A stretch of 18,334 bases of DNA from an uncultured Ellagibacter sp. (GCF_934643285.1 NZ_CAKUBT010000025.1:1-18334); one strand, 5' to 3'. Positions 1-7,979 are shown, counted from the first letter of the stretch. Numbers and translations are program-made. Notes: a model not told the origin generated them from the letters alone.

Positions 1-1157
1 ACCTGCCCGAAGAGCTTATCGCGCAGGAACCTGCGGCGGTGCGCGACGCCTGCCGCATGTTGGTAATGGACCGCGAATCGGGAGAACTCGAAGATCGCAT
101 CTTCCGCGACATCGAGGAGTACCTGCGCCCAGGCGATCTGCTCGTGGCAAACGAGACGCGCGTCATGCCCGCGCGCCTTCTGGGCGCGAAACGAGGCACG
201 GGCGGTCAGGCGGAAGTGTTCCTCCTTCGCGAGGTCAAGGGTGAGAAGGCGAAGCCCTACCATGACGATGCCCTCACCGATTCACCCAACCAGCAGGCCA
301 TTTGGGAAGTGCTCGTGCGCCCTGGCAAGCGTCTGAAGCCAGGCAGCGGCGCGGTGGTCGACTTCACCGACAAGCAGGGAAACGTCGCGCTTTCCGCCGA
401 GGTCGTCGACTGGGCGAGCGCGAAGAACGACGCAGCAGCGGGCGAAGGCCAGGACGTCGAGGCATCGGCCGCTAAAGGCGAGCGCATCGCGCGCCTCACC
501 ACGACGCTCCCCTCGCTCGATGAGGCGCTTCACGCCGTTGGCCACACGCCCCTTCCGCCCTACATCAAAAACTACGCAGGCGACGAAGAGCTGTACCAAA
601 CCGTGTACTCGCGCCGCGAGGCTTCGGCGGCAGCGCCCACCGCAGGCCTCCACTTCACGCCTGAGCTCATCGATCGCTTGAAGGCGAAAGGAGTCCACTG
701 GGAAACCGTCGAGCTCGAAGTGGGCCTCGACACGTTCCGCATCGTGGATGAGGACGACCCGACCAAGCACAAGATGCACACCGAGTTCTACACCGTGCCG
801 CAGACCACCGTCGATGCCATCAATGAGACGCATGCGGCGGGCGGGCGCGTCATCGCCGTGGGAACCACGTCGACCCGCAGCCTGGAAAGCGCCTGGGATC
901 CGCAGGCGAACGGCGGCGAAGGCGCCATCACGGCGCGCGATCGAGACGCCACGAGCCTCTACCTTCTGCCGGGTAGCACTTTCCACGTAATCGACGGGCT
1001 CATCACGAACTTCCACGTGCCCAAGAGCACGCTCATGATGCTCGTGAGCGCGTTCTCGAGCCGCGAGCACATTATGGCGGCGTATCGCCACGCCATCGAA
1101 AGCCGCTACCGCATGCTCTCCTTCGGCGATGCCATGTTCATCAAGCCGGCGAAATAG
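1..1157 (+). CDS. queA: S-adenosylmethionine:tRNA ribosyltransferase-isomerase QueA, 5' end cut by window edge
   Basis: QueA transfers and isomerises the ribosyl part of SAM onto 7-aminomethyl-7-deazaguanine in tRNA, giving epoxyqueuosine in the cytoplasm. The open frame starts at base 3 with LPEELIAQEP, the conserved motif near the QueA N-terminus. The true start therefore lies a few codons to the left of the window, and the GTG at 39 is not the start. Family landmarks are visible: ANETRVMPARLLG, WEVLVRPGKRLKPG, HTPLPPYIK, PTAGLHFTPEL, VELEVGLDTFRIV and FHVPKSTLMMLVSAF. Two low-complexity insertions (encoded around 230-290 and 415-475) make it longer than the usual family length of about 340 residues. 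It is convergent with ligA. Family assignment is firm. Confidence 0.96.
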   Translation, partial: LPEELIAQEPAAVRDACRMLVMDRESGELEDRIFRDIEEYLRPGDLLVANETRVMPARLLGAKRGTGGQAEVFLLREVKGEKAKPYHDDALTDSPNQQAIWEVLVRPGKRLKPGSGAVVDFTDKQGNVALSAEVVDWASAKNDAAAGEGQDVEASAAKGERIARLTTTLPSLDEALHAVGHTPLPPYIKNYAGDEELYQTVYSRREASAAAPTAGLHFTPELIDRLKAKGVHWETVELEVGLDTFRIVDEDDPTKHKMHTEFYTVPQTTVDAINETHAAGGRVIAVGTTSTRSLESAWDPQANGGEGAITARDRDATSLYLLPGSTFHVIDGLITNFHVPKSTLMMLVSAFSSREHIMAAYRHAIESRYRMLSFGDAMFIKPAK

Positions 1158-1173
1158 CAGGCGAGAAAAACAA

Positions 1174-1212
1174 GCGAGGCCTCTGCGAAATCCCAGTTCG
1201 CAGAGGCCTCGC
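1174..1212. terminator. Bidirectional intrinsic terminator between queA and ligA
   Basis: A perfect 16-bp inverted repeat (1174-1189 with 1197-1212, arms gcgaggcctctgcgaa / ttcgcagaggcctcgc) has a 7-base loop. It lies 17 bp after the queA stop and 59 bp beyond the ligA stop on the other strand. Read leftward, the stem is followed by a T-rich run (ttgttttt), a classic intrinsic terminator for ligA. Read rightward the T tract is weak, but the stem probably also ends queA transcripts. Confidence 0.85.
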
Positions 1213-1271
1213 ATCATGTTGAGGGATAATCAGGCCGAGGGTGACGGCCCAACCCGCGGCTATTCCCCCAG

Positions 1272-3407
1272 CTATTCTCCCGCAGGCACCTCACCGGTTT
1301 CCAGGATGTGCACAAGCGCCTCCTCGTCGAGCACGGGGACGCCGAGCGCTATGGCCTTGTCGTATTTGCTACCCGCAGCCTCACCTGCGACAACGTAGCT
1401 CGTCTTCTTCGACACGCTTCCCGACACCTTCGCGCCGCGCGCCTTAAGGGCAGCCCCCGCCTCGTCGCGCGTCATCCCGCTTTGCGTGAGGCTTCCCGTC
1501 AGCACGAAAGTCAGCCCTGCAAGCGTTTGCGGCAGCGCGTCTTCCGCTGCGGCCTGCACGTCATCTTCCAGCGACACGCCGTGCTTGCGCAGCCGATCGA
1601 TCACGGCCACGTTGTCGGGCGTGCGGAAGAACAGGTACACGCATCGCGCAATCTTCGGACCCACGCCTTCGACCGCAGCGAGCTCCTCCTCGCTTGCCGC
1701 CATGAGCGCATCGATCGAGGGGAACGCCGCAGCGAGCGCTTCCGCCATCGTCTTTCCCACATGGCGAATCCCCAAACCGAACAGAGGCCTGGCGAGCGGG
1801 CGCGTACGGCTCTCGTCAATCGCCGCCACGAGCTTCTTCGCCACGGTCTCGCCCAAACGGATCGGCACGCCATCCTTGTTCACGCGCCCCATGTCGAGCA
1901 TCGAAAGCTCGACCACATCGAGCGTGTAATAGTCGGCAACGTCGGTCACGCGGCCGCTCTCGATAAGGCGCCCGATGATCTCCTCGCCCATGCCATCGAT
2001 GTCCATAGCGCCGCGGCTCGCCCAATGAATGAGGCGCTCGGCCGCTTGAGCTGGGCAATCAATAGAAATGCAGCGGTAGTCGACTTCGCCCTCCTCGCGC
2101 ACGACGGGGCTTTGGCAGCTCGGGCACACGCGCGGCATCTCCCACGGCTGTGCATCGGCCGGACGAAGGGAAAGCACGGGCCCTAAGATCTCAGGAATCA
2201 CGTCGCCCGCCTTGCGCACGATGATCGTATCGCCCACGCGCACGTCCTTGCGGCGCACCTCGTCCTCGTTGTGCAGCGTCGCGCGGGCCACGGTGGAGCC
2301 CGCCACGCGCACCGGGTCGAGCTCGGCCACGGGCGTCAGCTTACCCGTGCGCCCGACCTGCACCGTGATGTCGCGCAGCAGCGTCGTCTTCTCCTCGGGC
2401 GGGAACTTGAAGGCGATCGCCCAGCGCGGAGCGCGCGCCGTGTAGCCCATCGCCTCCTGCTGTGCGAACGAGTTCACCTTCACGACAACGCCGTCGATCT
2501 CGTAAGGCAAGGCGTTTCTGCGCTCCAGCGAGCGCTCGCAGAACGCATGGACCTCTTCTGCCGAGTGGACAAGCTCGATGTCGGGGTTCACGTGGAAGCC
2601 CGCGCGCTTCAACCATTGCAGCAGGTCCCACTGCGTATCGAGCGCGAGCTTGCGCTCGTCGCCCACCGCATACACGAACGTCGACAGATCGCGATGCGCC
2701 GTGACCTGCGGATCCTTTTGTCGAAGGCTGCCCGCAGCAGCGTTTCGCGGATTGGCGAACCCCGACTTGCCGTTCGCCTCCGCCGCCGCATTAAGGGACT
2801 CGAAGCTCGACTTGGGCATGTAGCACTCGCCGCGCAGCTCGATAGGCTCCTCGGTATTGCGGATGGCGGAAAGCGCCTCGTCGCGCAGGCGCAAAGGAAC
2901 GTCTCGCACGGTTCGCACGTTCACCGTGATGTCCTCGCCCGTCGTACCGTCGCCGCGCGTCGCCGCCTTCAGAAGGCGCCCGTTCTCGAAGGTGAAGGCG
3001 ACAGAGGAGCCGTCGATCTTCAGCTCGCACACAAGCGGGGGAATCTCGCCGAAGAAGTCCTCCACGCGACCGAGCCACTCGTCGAGCTCGCCGGCGTCCA
3101 TGGCGTCGTCGAGCGAGTACATGCGCCGCTCGTGCTGGATGGGTGCGAACTGATCGCCGACATAGCCGCCCACGCGCTGGGTCGGGCTCGACGGGTCGAT
3201 GAGTTCCGGATGCTGCGCCTCGAGCGCGCGCAGCTCGTGCATGAGCGAGTCGAACGCGCCGTCGGAGATCGCGGGTGCATCGAGGGCGTAATAGAGATAG
3301 CTGTTGTGCTCGATCTCGCGGCGGAGCGCCTCGATGCGCGCTGCCGGATCGGTTGCCTGAGCAGCCAATTCATCGCCGCTGAACAGATTCTGTTGCTCTT
3401 CGGGCAT
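1272..3407 (-). CDS. ligA: NAD-dependent DNA ligase LigA
   Basis: LigA seals nicks in duplex DNA during replication and repair, using NAD+. The 711-residue product has the standard order. The N-terminal Ia and adenylation domains carry the KxDG motif (CELKIDGSS, nucleophile near Lys130) and TRGDGTTGEDIT. They are followed by an OB fold, a four-cysteine zinc finger (CPSC at about 428, then two further Cys before DCPAQ), helix-hairpin-helix repeats (GLGIRHVGKT, VEGVGPKIA) and a C-terminal BRCT domain (LTFVLTGSL to the end). I chose the ATG at 3407 because GAAGGGGA sits 6 bases before it; the frame stays open for 11 more codons upstream to 3440, but those overlap a GC-rich hairpin. Convergent with queA. 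Confidence 0.96.
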   Translation of the reverse strand: MPEEQQNLFSGDELAAQATDPAARIEALRREIEHNSYLYYALDAPAISDGAFDSLMHELRALEAQHPELIDPSSPTQRVGGYVGDQFAPIQHERRMYSLDDAMDAGELDEWLGRVEDFFGEIPPLVCELKIDGSSVAFTFENGRLLKAATRGDGTTGEDITVNVRTVRDVPLRLRDEALSAIRNTEEPIELRGECYMPKSSFESLNAAAEANGKSGFANPRNAAAGSLRQKDPQVTAHRDLSTFVYAVGDERKLALDTQWDLLQWLKRAGFHVNPDIELVHSAEEVHAFCERSLERRNALPYEIDGVVVKVNSFAQQEAMGYTARAPRWAIAFKFPPEEKTTLLRDITVQVGRTGKLTPVAELDPVRVAGSTVARATLHNEDEVRRKDVRVGDTIIVRKAGDVIPEILGPVLSLRPADAQPWEMPRVCPSCQSPVVREEGEVDYRCISIDCPAQAAERLIHWASRGAMDIDGMGEEIIGRLIESGRVTDVADYYTLDVVELSMLDMGRVNKDGVPIRLGETVAKKLVAAIDESRTRPLARPLFGLGIRHVGKTMAEALAAAFPSIDALMAASEEELAAVEGVGPKIARCVYLFFRTPDNVAVIDRLRKHGVSLEDDVQAAAEDALPQTLAGLTFVLTGSLTQSGMTRDEAGAALKARGAKVSGSVSKKTSYVVAGEAAGSKYDKAIALGVPVLDEEALVHILETGEVPAGE

Positions 3408-3427
3408 ATCCGTCCCCTTCACGAACA

Positions 3428-3450
3428 AGGCCCCGGGCATGCCGGGGCCT
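3428..3450 (-). terminator. GC-rich hairpin between the HdeD-like gene and ligA
   Basis: A 9-bp perfect inverted repeat (aggccccgg / ccggggcct) with a 5-base loop lies 38 bp after the stop of the membrane-protein gene and about 20 bp before the ligA start. Read leftward it is followed only by ttgttcg, so termination would be partial. It may act as a leaky terminator or attenuator that lowers readthrough into ligA. Confidence 0.45.
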
Positions 3451-3488
3451 GATACCGTTTCGCTATGCGGCCGCCCGCCGGGGCGACG

Positions 3489-4019
3489 CTACATGAGCAC
3501 GCTGTCGGCGCGCCATCCGTACATGATAAGGGAAACGCCGCGCATAATGACAAATACCGCCAAGAAAACAGCGAGCATCGCCGGGTAGACGAAGAACACC
3601 ACGCCGCACAAGATGTCCACGATGCCCGAGAACACCATCCAACCCCACATCGGCATGTTGAACTTGTGCAGCTGAACCGCGCCAACGACCTCGATGACGC
3701 CGAACGCCACGACGAAGATGCCCACGAGCCACGAAACAACGCCCGCAAAGACAATCGGATGCAGCAGCAGCATAACGCCGATGATGATGTCGAGAACCGC
3801 ATACACGATCATCCAGGGCGAAGGCGAGGTGAACAGGTTTCCCTTCAGGCGCACATATCCCACAAGATCGAGGATGCCGCTCACAAGGAAGCCAGCGCCC
3901 AGTATCGCCGTGATCGTCGCCAACGTGAGTCCGGGGAACGCGGTGATGAAGATTGCGAGCAAGACGAGGAGCGCACCTGCGACAATAAGCCCCCAATCGT
4001 GACGCTTCGATTCCGCCAT
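3489..4019 (-). CDS. HdeD/DUF308 family integral membrane protein
   Basis: The 176-residue protein is almost wholly hydrophobic after a short basic N-terminus (MAESKRHDW). I see about six membrane segments in three pairs, the DUF308 repeat pattern of HdeD-type proteins: LIVAGALLVLLAIFITAF, ITAILGAGFLVSGILDLVGY, a third near MIVYAVLDIIIGVMLLL, then VVSWLVGIFVVAFGVIEVVG, MVFSGIVDILCGVVFFVY and MLAVFLAVFVIMRGVSLIMY. The Escherichia coli HdeD protein contributes to acid resistance at high density, but most members have no known role. A very strong ribosome site (aaaggaggt) precedes the ATG at 4019. It has its own promoter and a hairpin after the stop, so it may be monocistronic. Function beyond family is not inferable. 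Confidence 0.85.
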   Translation of the reverse strand: MAESKRHDWGLIVAGALLVLLAIFITAFPGLTLATITAILGAGFLVSGILDLVGYVRLKGNLFTSPSPWMIVYAVLDIIIGVMLLLHPIVFAGVVSWLVGIFVVAFGVIEVVGAVQLHKFNMPMWGWMVFSGIVDILCGVVFFVYPAMLAVFLAVFVIMRGVSLIMYGWRADSVLM

Positions 4020-4092
4020 AACGATCGACCTCCTTTGGTATCGACGGGCACCGCGCCGTGGTCAGCGCGCCGCGCCCTCATGCAACAGCCAC

Positions 4093-4121
4093 ATTCTACC
4101 GCGCACGTTCGCCGCGGTGAA
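4093..4121 (-). promoter_or_regulatory. Sigma-70-type promoter for the HdeD-like gene
   Basis: On the minus strand TTCACC (4121-4116) is followed after 17 bases by TAGAAT (4098-4093). It lies just after the nnrD stop and about 74 bases before the HdeD-like ATG. The match is 4/6 and 5/6 to consensus; this is sequence inspection only. Confidence 0.45.
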
Positions 4122-4127
4122 TAGTTA

Positions 4128-5051
4128 TTACGCACTTGCTGAATAGCGTGCGTACAATTCCCGCTCGCTCAAGCGGCTCTTAAGCGCCTCGAGTTCCCGA
4201 ACCACCAGGGGAAGATAGCGCGGCAGGTCCTCCGCCACGACGCATCGCTCGGAGAGCTCGGATGCGGCAAGACGGCCCGCCCGGGCGTGAAACGTCGCCG
4301 CGAGCACGCACGCATCGAAAGGCGCGAGCCCTTGCGCGAGGAGCGCGCCGATCATACCCGCAAGCACGTCTCCCGTACCGGCCTTCGCGAGCGCAGGCGT
4401 CCCCTCGTCCATCACCGCAGTGGTCTCGCCATCGGAGATGAAGCTCTTAGGCCCCTTAACAAGCGCCGTCACGCCATACGCAAGCGAGATAAGGCGTGCG
4501 AGCTCGTCAGCATCGTCGGTCGGGAAACCGAAGGGGGCGGCAAGCCGAGCCGCCTCACCCGCATGGGGCGTCACGATCGTCTCGAGCCCGGACTCGAACC
4601 GCTCTTGGACGAGCTTGCGGCCCTTTTTCGTAGCAAGGAAGGCAAGAGCACCCCCGTCTACCACAAGTGGCGCGCAAACCGATTCGATCACGGTGAAGGC
4701 GAGCTTCTCGCACGATCCGCTCGACACGTCGAAGCCAGGGCCTAAGACGTACGCCGACGGATGACCCGCCCGAGTTGGCGGAAAATCGCTAGGGGAAAGG
4801 TTCTTCCACGAGCGGACGACGAGGGAGGGGCTGACCGCGCGAACGGCATCGACCGATTTCGGCGCGCAGATGACCTCGGTATACCCCGCCCCCATGCGCT
4901 GAGACGCCAACGCAGCGAGGGCTGCGGCACCAGGATAGCGCGAGCAGCCGGCAACGAGCGACACCTTCCCGCGCGTGTACTTGTTCGCATCTTGCGCAAG
5001 CTCGGGAAGAAGGCCGCACAGCTTCGTGTCCGAATAACTCCATGCAATCAT
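4128..5051 (-). CDS. nnrD: ADP-dependent (S)-NAD(P)H-hydrate dehydratase, stand-alone
   Basis: This enzyme repairs hydrated NADH/NADPH (NADHX, NADPHX) by ADP-dependent dehydration in the cytoplasm. The 307-residue protein has the ribokinase-like YjeF C-terminal fold: KVSLVAGCSRYPGAAALAALAS near the N-terminus, YVLGPGF, LVVDGGAL, TPHAGEAARLA, and the catalytic AGTGDVLAGMIGALLAQG with Asp near residue 228. The N-terminal epimerase domain (NnrE) found in fused YjeF proteins is absent. I chose the ATG at 5051 (MIAWSYSD) because GAAGGGAC lies 7-8 bases upstream; the frame stays open to 5105, but a TATACT box at 5095-5090 suggests transcription starts inside that extension. nnrD often sits next to acpS; here acpS is about 3 kb away, across an insertion sequence. 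Confidence 0.9.
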   Translation of the reverse strand: MIAWSYSDTKLCGLLPELAQDANKYTRGKVSLVAGCSRYPGAAALAALASQRMGAGYTEVICAPKSVDAVRAVSPSLVVRSWKNLSPSDFPPTRAGHPSAYVLGPGFDVSSGSCEKLAFTVIESVCAPLVVDGGALAFLATKKGRKLVQERFESGLETIVTPHAGEAARLAAPFGFPTDDADELARLISLAYGVTALVKGPKSFISDGETTAVMDEGTPALAKAGTGDVLAGMIGALLAQGLAPFDACVLAATFHARAGRLAASELSERCVVAEDLPRYLPLVVRELEALKSRLSERELYARYSASA

Positions 5052-5089
5052 CTTGAAGTCCCTTCGCGTTTTTTTCATCATCTTGCTTG

Positions 5090-5095
5090 AGTATA
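5090..5095 (-). promoter_or_regulatory. Possible -10 box for nnrD
   Basis: TATACT on the minus strand lies about 39 bases before the chosen nnrD start. No convincing -35 hexamer is visible at 16-18 bases. A local promoter would be needed because the insertion sequence separates nnrD from upstream genes. Weak call. Confidence 0.3.
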
Positions 5096-5320
5096 ACCGC
5101 TGCACGTCCGACTTAGCCCCCTCAAGCTGCCCACCATCTTATCCGATTTGCGATTTCAGTGGACGGGGCGAGCGGCGCAAAGCGAAGATTTGAGCGAACG
5201 CGCCAATGGGGGTGTTCCTATAGTTTTGTCAACTGATTTGTTGGCGAATTTCGCTCGATGAGGACAACGCTGCCGCGGGCCCCGTAAGGGGCCTGCGCCT
5301 TCCCTTTTTCGATCGGCTCG

Positions 5321-6484
5321 CTAGGCCGAGTACGGGACCTTGTCCCGCATAATCGTGTAGATCACCTTCAGCCTTTTGCGCGCGACGGCTTTGAGCGCCT
5401 CTCCGTGGCACATGCCGCGGCCCCTGCAGGCGCGGTAGTACTCGCCGAAGCGGTTCTCGCTCCTGACCAGGGAGTTGCATGAGAATATGAGCAGGTTCTT
5501 AAGCCTCCTGTTGCCCTGCCTGGATGCGGAGACCGACGATATCGAGGTGCCCGACCGGCGGTTGCGCGGGGCGATGCCGCAATAGGAGGCAAGGTGGTCG
5601 TGATCCGGGAAATCCTCGATGTTTATGCCTATGACCAGCTCCGACGCGGTCCTCGGCCCGATGCCGGGGATGGTGACGAGGCATTCGTACGTTCCGTCCC
5701 CCGCCAGAAGCGCGGTGATCTCCCGGTCGATCCTGTCCGCTTCCTCCAGCGCCTCCCTTATCCTCCTTGCAAGCATCCTGACCTGCGGGTTCTCCGCGTC
5801 GACCCGTCGCTTTGAGGGTCTGGTTGATGCCATGGCGGCGTTCCAGGCCGCATCCATCCTCGCCCGGTTCGCGCCCTTCGTGACGGCGCCGAACGCCGGC
5901 TTCCCGGCGTCGATGCAGCCCCACGGGCCTCCCAGCTTCTCGAGCATGTTCAGCCAATGCCGGTCGCCCAGGTCGGCAAGCGCCTCGAACGCGGGGCACG
6001 ATTCCAGCAATATGCTGCGGAGGCGGTTCTTGTCCCTGGTGGCGCAGGTGACCATGTGGCTTCTCTGGGCTGCGAGCGACCTGGCCGCCTCGAGGGCCTC
6101 GTCGGGCTCGGGGACCGGCAGCAGCGCGTCGGGGATGCCCAGCGCCGTCTTCGCGATGACGAGGGCGTCGCGCTCGTCGGTCTTGGCGTCGCCCGCGAAC
6201 AGCCTGGCGGCCTGGTGCGCGGCGAGCCCGGGCAGGTACGCGACGCCCAGCCCCGCCAGCCTCGCGCGCGAGATCGCCAGCAAGCCGATGTTGCGACATT
6301 GGTCGACGACGACGATCGTATCGCATGCGACCTGGGAAAACAGGCCGTCGAGATCGCCTTCCGAGTTGCGGACGCGCCTGTTGAGCGCGACCTCTCCCTC
6401 GCGCGTGACGAGGCATGCCCAGTGCGACGACTTGCCGACGTCGATGCCCAAAACGGCCTTGGGTGGGGATATTGCGGATGGCAT
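5321..6484 (-). CDS. IS110-family transposase (DEDD recombinase, bridge-RNA-guided type)
   Basis: The 387-residue protein has the two IS110 domains. The N-terminal RuvC-like DEDD domain shows GIDVGKSSHWA (Asp15), VVVDQCRN (Asp61 where many members have Glu), YLPGLAAHQAARLFAGDAKTDERDA (Asp103, Asp106). After a middle coiled region comes the C-terminal Transposase_20 domain with TIPGIGPRTASELVIGI, SYCGIAPRNRRSG and GNRRLKN. The catalytic serine should lie in the Ser-rich stretch at about 311-321. It looks intact and full length. I chose ATG 6484 because GGAAGGA sits 7 bases upstream; the frame stays open to 6559 but that part reads as non-coding. Known IS110 enzymes (IS621, IS1111) recombine DNA guided by an element-encoded RNA; whether this copy is active is unknown. 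Confidence 0.93.
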   Translation of the reverse strand: MPSAISPPKAVLGIDVGKSSHWACLVTREGEVALNRRVRNSEGDLDGLFSQVACDTIVVVDQCRNIGLLAISRARLAGLGVAYLPGLAAHQAARLFAGDAKTDERDALVIAKTALGIPDALLPVPEPDEALEAARSLAAQRSHMVTCATRDKNRLRSILLESCPAFEALADLGDRHWLNMLEKLGGPWGCIDAGKPAFGAVTKGANRARMDAAWNAAMASTRPSKRRVDAENPQVRMLARRIREALEEADRIDREITALLAGDGTYECLVTIPGIGPRTASELVIGINIEDFPDHDHLASYCGIAPRNRRSGTSISSVSASRQGNRRLKNLLIFSCNSLVRSENRFGEYYRACRGRGMCHGEALKAVARKRLKVIYTIMRDKVPYSA

Positions 6485-6740
6485 GGTGGTATCCTTCCAA
6501 TCGTCGGTCGATCGGAATGCTGCTTCCCGCGACACCCACATTACATGGCCGTGGCTCATCTTGGCGGAAGGCCCGGCAGTTTCCTATCAGTCGTCGGAAA
6601 CAGCGGCGCCCGCGTCGGCAACACCCCCCGGGCCCTCTTGGGGCAGGGGCGGAAGGCCGTCCGCGGGCGCCCGATCGGCAGTCCCTCGGGACTTGCGTCA
6701 ATCGTAGTCCGTTTTGCGATTGATTGCTCCAACCGTCGAA
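6485..6740 (-). ncRNA. Candidate bridge-RNA region upstream of the IS110 transposase
   Basis: In IS110-group elements the RNA that pairs with donor and target DNA is transcribed from the non-coding left end, just upstream of the transposase. The matching region here is about 250 bp, non-coding and able to fold: a stem at 6579-6601 (gtttcc/ggaaac, 11-base loop), a short stem agtccc/gggact near 6680-6693, and a direct repeat ggcggaaggcc at 6563-6573 and 6648-6658. The loops that would match element ends and target were not resolved, so the RNA limits are not known. The call rests mainly on family knowledge and position. Confidence 0.35.
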
Positions 6741-6760
6741 CTAGCTGTTTTTTACTGTAA

Positions 6761-6960
6761 TGGGCAAGCTGGGCGACGATCCGCAAGCGCCAGCCCTGTG
6801 GCAGACCGAAGCCAACTCGAGCGGGAACCGAAGGAGCAAGGGAGCGATACTGCAAGAGCGACCCGAAAACGCTCGGGAGCGCCCCCGATCGAGCGCCAAC
6901 CCGAGGGCACCCCCGCCGGGTGTCACTCCATTCTTTACCCGTTATTCTTGATATATATTA
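6761..6960. other. Non-coding stretch between the IS110 element and the DUF559-like gene
   Basis: No convincing gene is visible. The stretch is GC-rich with repeated gagcg/gcgcc words and short stems, for example cccga/tcggg (about 6862-6877) and ggcaccc/gggtgtc at 6906-6924 with a 5-base loop. It ends abruptly in AT-rich sequence at about 6930. Long open frames run across it (one rightward frame joins it to the gene at 7023), but their residues are low-complexity and unlike a protein. Confidence 0.5.
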
Positions 6961-6975
6961 GACAGCTGCCTATTT

Positions 6976-7016
6976 TATTGGTTTTCAATCTATCTGGGAT
7001 TATACCCTGCTACAAT
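6976..7016 (+). promoter_or_regulatory. AT-rich promoter region of the DUF559-like gene
   Basis: Two overlapping signals are seen. TTGGTT is followed after 17 bases by TATACC. Just downstream an extended -10 element, TGCTACAAT, ends at 7016, only 6 bases before the ATG at 7023. The second would start transcription at or next to the ATG and give a leaderless mRNA, which fits the absence of a ribosome site. The region is far richer in A and T than its neighbours. Confidence 0.5.
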
Positions 7017-7022
7017 CGCGGC

Positions 7023-7979
7023 ATGGATGTTGTTGTTTGTCACATATCAGCTCTTCACTACTGGCTCTCGCACGTCGGAAGCCCCCACATGGACGACTTT
7101 CGATCCTCCAGCACTCCCCAGCTTAGCATTCCCCTTCGCGAATCCGAGATAACGGCAGCTGTGAGCATTCTTCCTGAAGAACGGCAGCACGAGAAAGTGC
7201 ATCTTCTTGTCGAAACACACGAGGCAGCAAGACACTCGCACGATGTCGCGATCCATACGACCACTCTTGAGCTCGGACCTGCGGATTTCCATCTTGCAGC
7301 ACCAGGGGTCTTCGTCTGCTCGCCCGAGTTCGCGCTCATCCAATCCGCCCAGACGCTCGGCGAAATCGAGTTCCTTCGAATCGCATTCGCGCTCTGCGGG
7401 ACATACCGAGTTGGCATCAGCGATGCATACCCCCTGACCACGCCCCTGAGAATCAACCAGATGCTCGACCGCATGACAGGTTTGAACGGCGCCAAGTTCG
7501 CCCGTCGGCTTATACCGCACATTCTCGCGGGAGCGGCATCCCCGCGAGAAACCCAGCTCGTGCTGCATCTTTGCCTCCCCTACCGCATGGGCGGCTACGG
7601 AATCCCCCATCCGCAGCTCAACCCGCGCATCGACCTTCCGGCGCACGTTCAACGGCTTACGGGAAACAGCGTGCTGTTCCCCGACCTTTTCTGGCCCGAT
7701 AAGAACATCGCCGTCGAGTACGACAGCGACAAATGGCACACCGGCTCTTCGCGCATTGCGAACGACGCTCGTCGACGCAATATCCTCGTGCATCTGGGGG
7801 TGACGGAGATATGCGTCACGAAACGCCAGTTCAATGACTTGATCGCATTCGATAAGACAGCGCGAATCCTCTCCCGTCGACTTCGGCATAGAATCCATCC
7901 CCGCAGCGAGGAGTTCCGCAGTCGGCAGATGAAGCTCCGCAAGCAGCTGCTAGCCCCGCTCCTTCGTGTACAAAAATAA
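7023..7979 (+). CDS. DUF559/VSR-like PD-(D/E)xK nuclease-fold protein
   Basis: The 318-residue protein is not one I can name. Its C-terminal third resembles DUF559/very-short-patch-repair endonuclease folds: PDLFWPDKNIAVEYDSDKWH (Pro220-Asp221, then Glu232-Tyr-Asp234), followed by ANDARRRNILVHLGV and a final basic helix. The usual second Asp/Glu-x-Lys is not exact, so catalysis is uncertain. The N-terminal two thirds start with VVVCHISALHYW, resembling the first part of AbiEi-type antitoxin/regulator proteins, and contain SPRETQLVLHLCLPYRMGGYG before the nuclease-like part. The frame is open to 6714, but the ATG at 7023 follows an extended -10 box and no ribosome site is seen. It is opposite in direction to its neighbours and lies between an insertion sequence and a structured repeat, suggesting acquisition or a defence-type role; this is inference. 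Confidence 0.72.
   Translation: MDVVVCHISALHYWLSHVGSPHMDDFRSSSTPQLSIPLRESEITAAVSILPEERQHEKVHLLVETHEAARHSHDVAIHTTTLELGPADFHLAAPGVFVCSPEFALIQSAQTLGEIEFLRIAFALCGTYRVGISDAYPLTTPLRINQMLDRMTGLNGAKFARRLIPHILAGAASPRETQLVLHLCLPYRMGGYGIPHPQLNPRIDLPAHVQRLTGNSVLFPDLFWPDKNIAVEYDSDKWHTGSSRIANDARRRNILVHLGVTEICVTKRQFNDLIAFDKTARILSRRLRHRIHPRSEEFRSRQMKLRKQLLAPLLRVQK

Larger units (their letters stand above)
5205..6760 (-). mobile_element. IS110-family insertion sequence (ends approximate)
   Basis: The element carries one transposase gene plus non-coding sequence on both sides. Beyond the transposase stop the strand reads a GC hairpin (GGCCCC/GGGGCC, 5278-5293) and then ttgacaaaactataggaaca (5232-5213), which to me resembles the right ends of IS110-group elements. 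I therefore place one end near 5205. The other end lies somewhere between about 6722 and 6770, upstream of the transposase. IS110 elements lack long terminal inverted repeats and usually make no clear target duplication, so the ends cannot be fixed from one copy. An imperfect direct repeat, tccg(a/t)tttgcgatt, occurs at 5143-5156 and 6708-6721 and may mark alternative boundaries. Confidence 0.7.

Noticed and set aside
39..1157. GTG at 39 as the queA start
   Set aside because: The frame continues to the left edge and encodes the conserved LPEELIAQ motif upstream of 39.
2271..3452. Rightward open frame of 393 codons across ligA
   Set aside because: Shadow of the LigA coding strand with unnatural residue composition.
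5619..6707. Long rightward frame opposite the IS110 transposase
   Set aside because: Antisense shadow; the leftward frame has all IS110 motifs.
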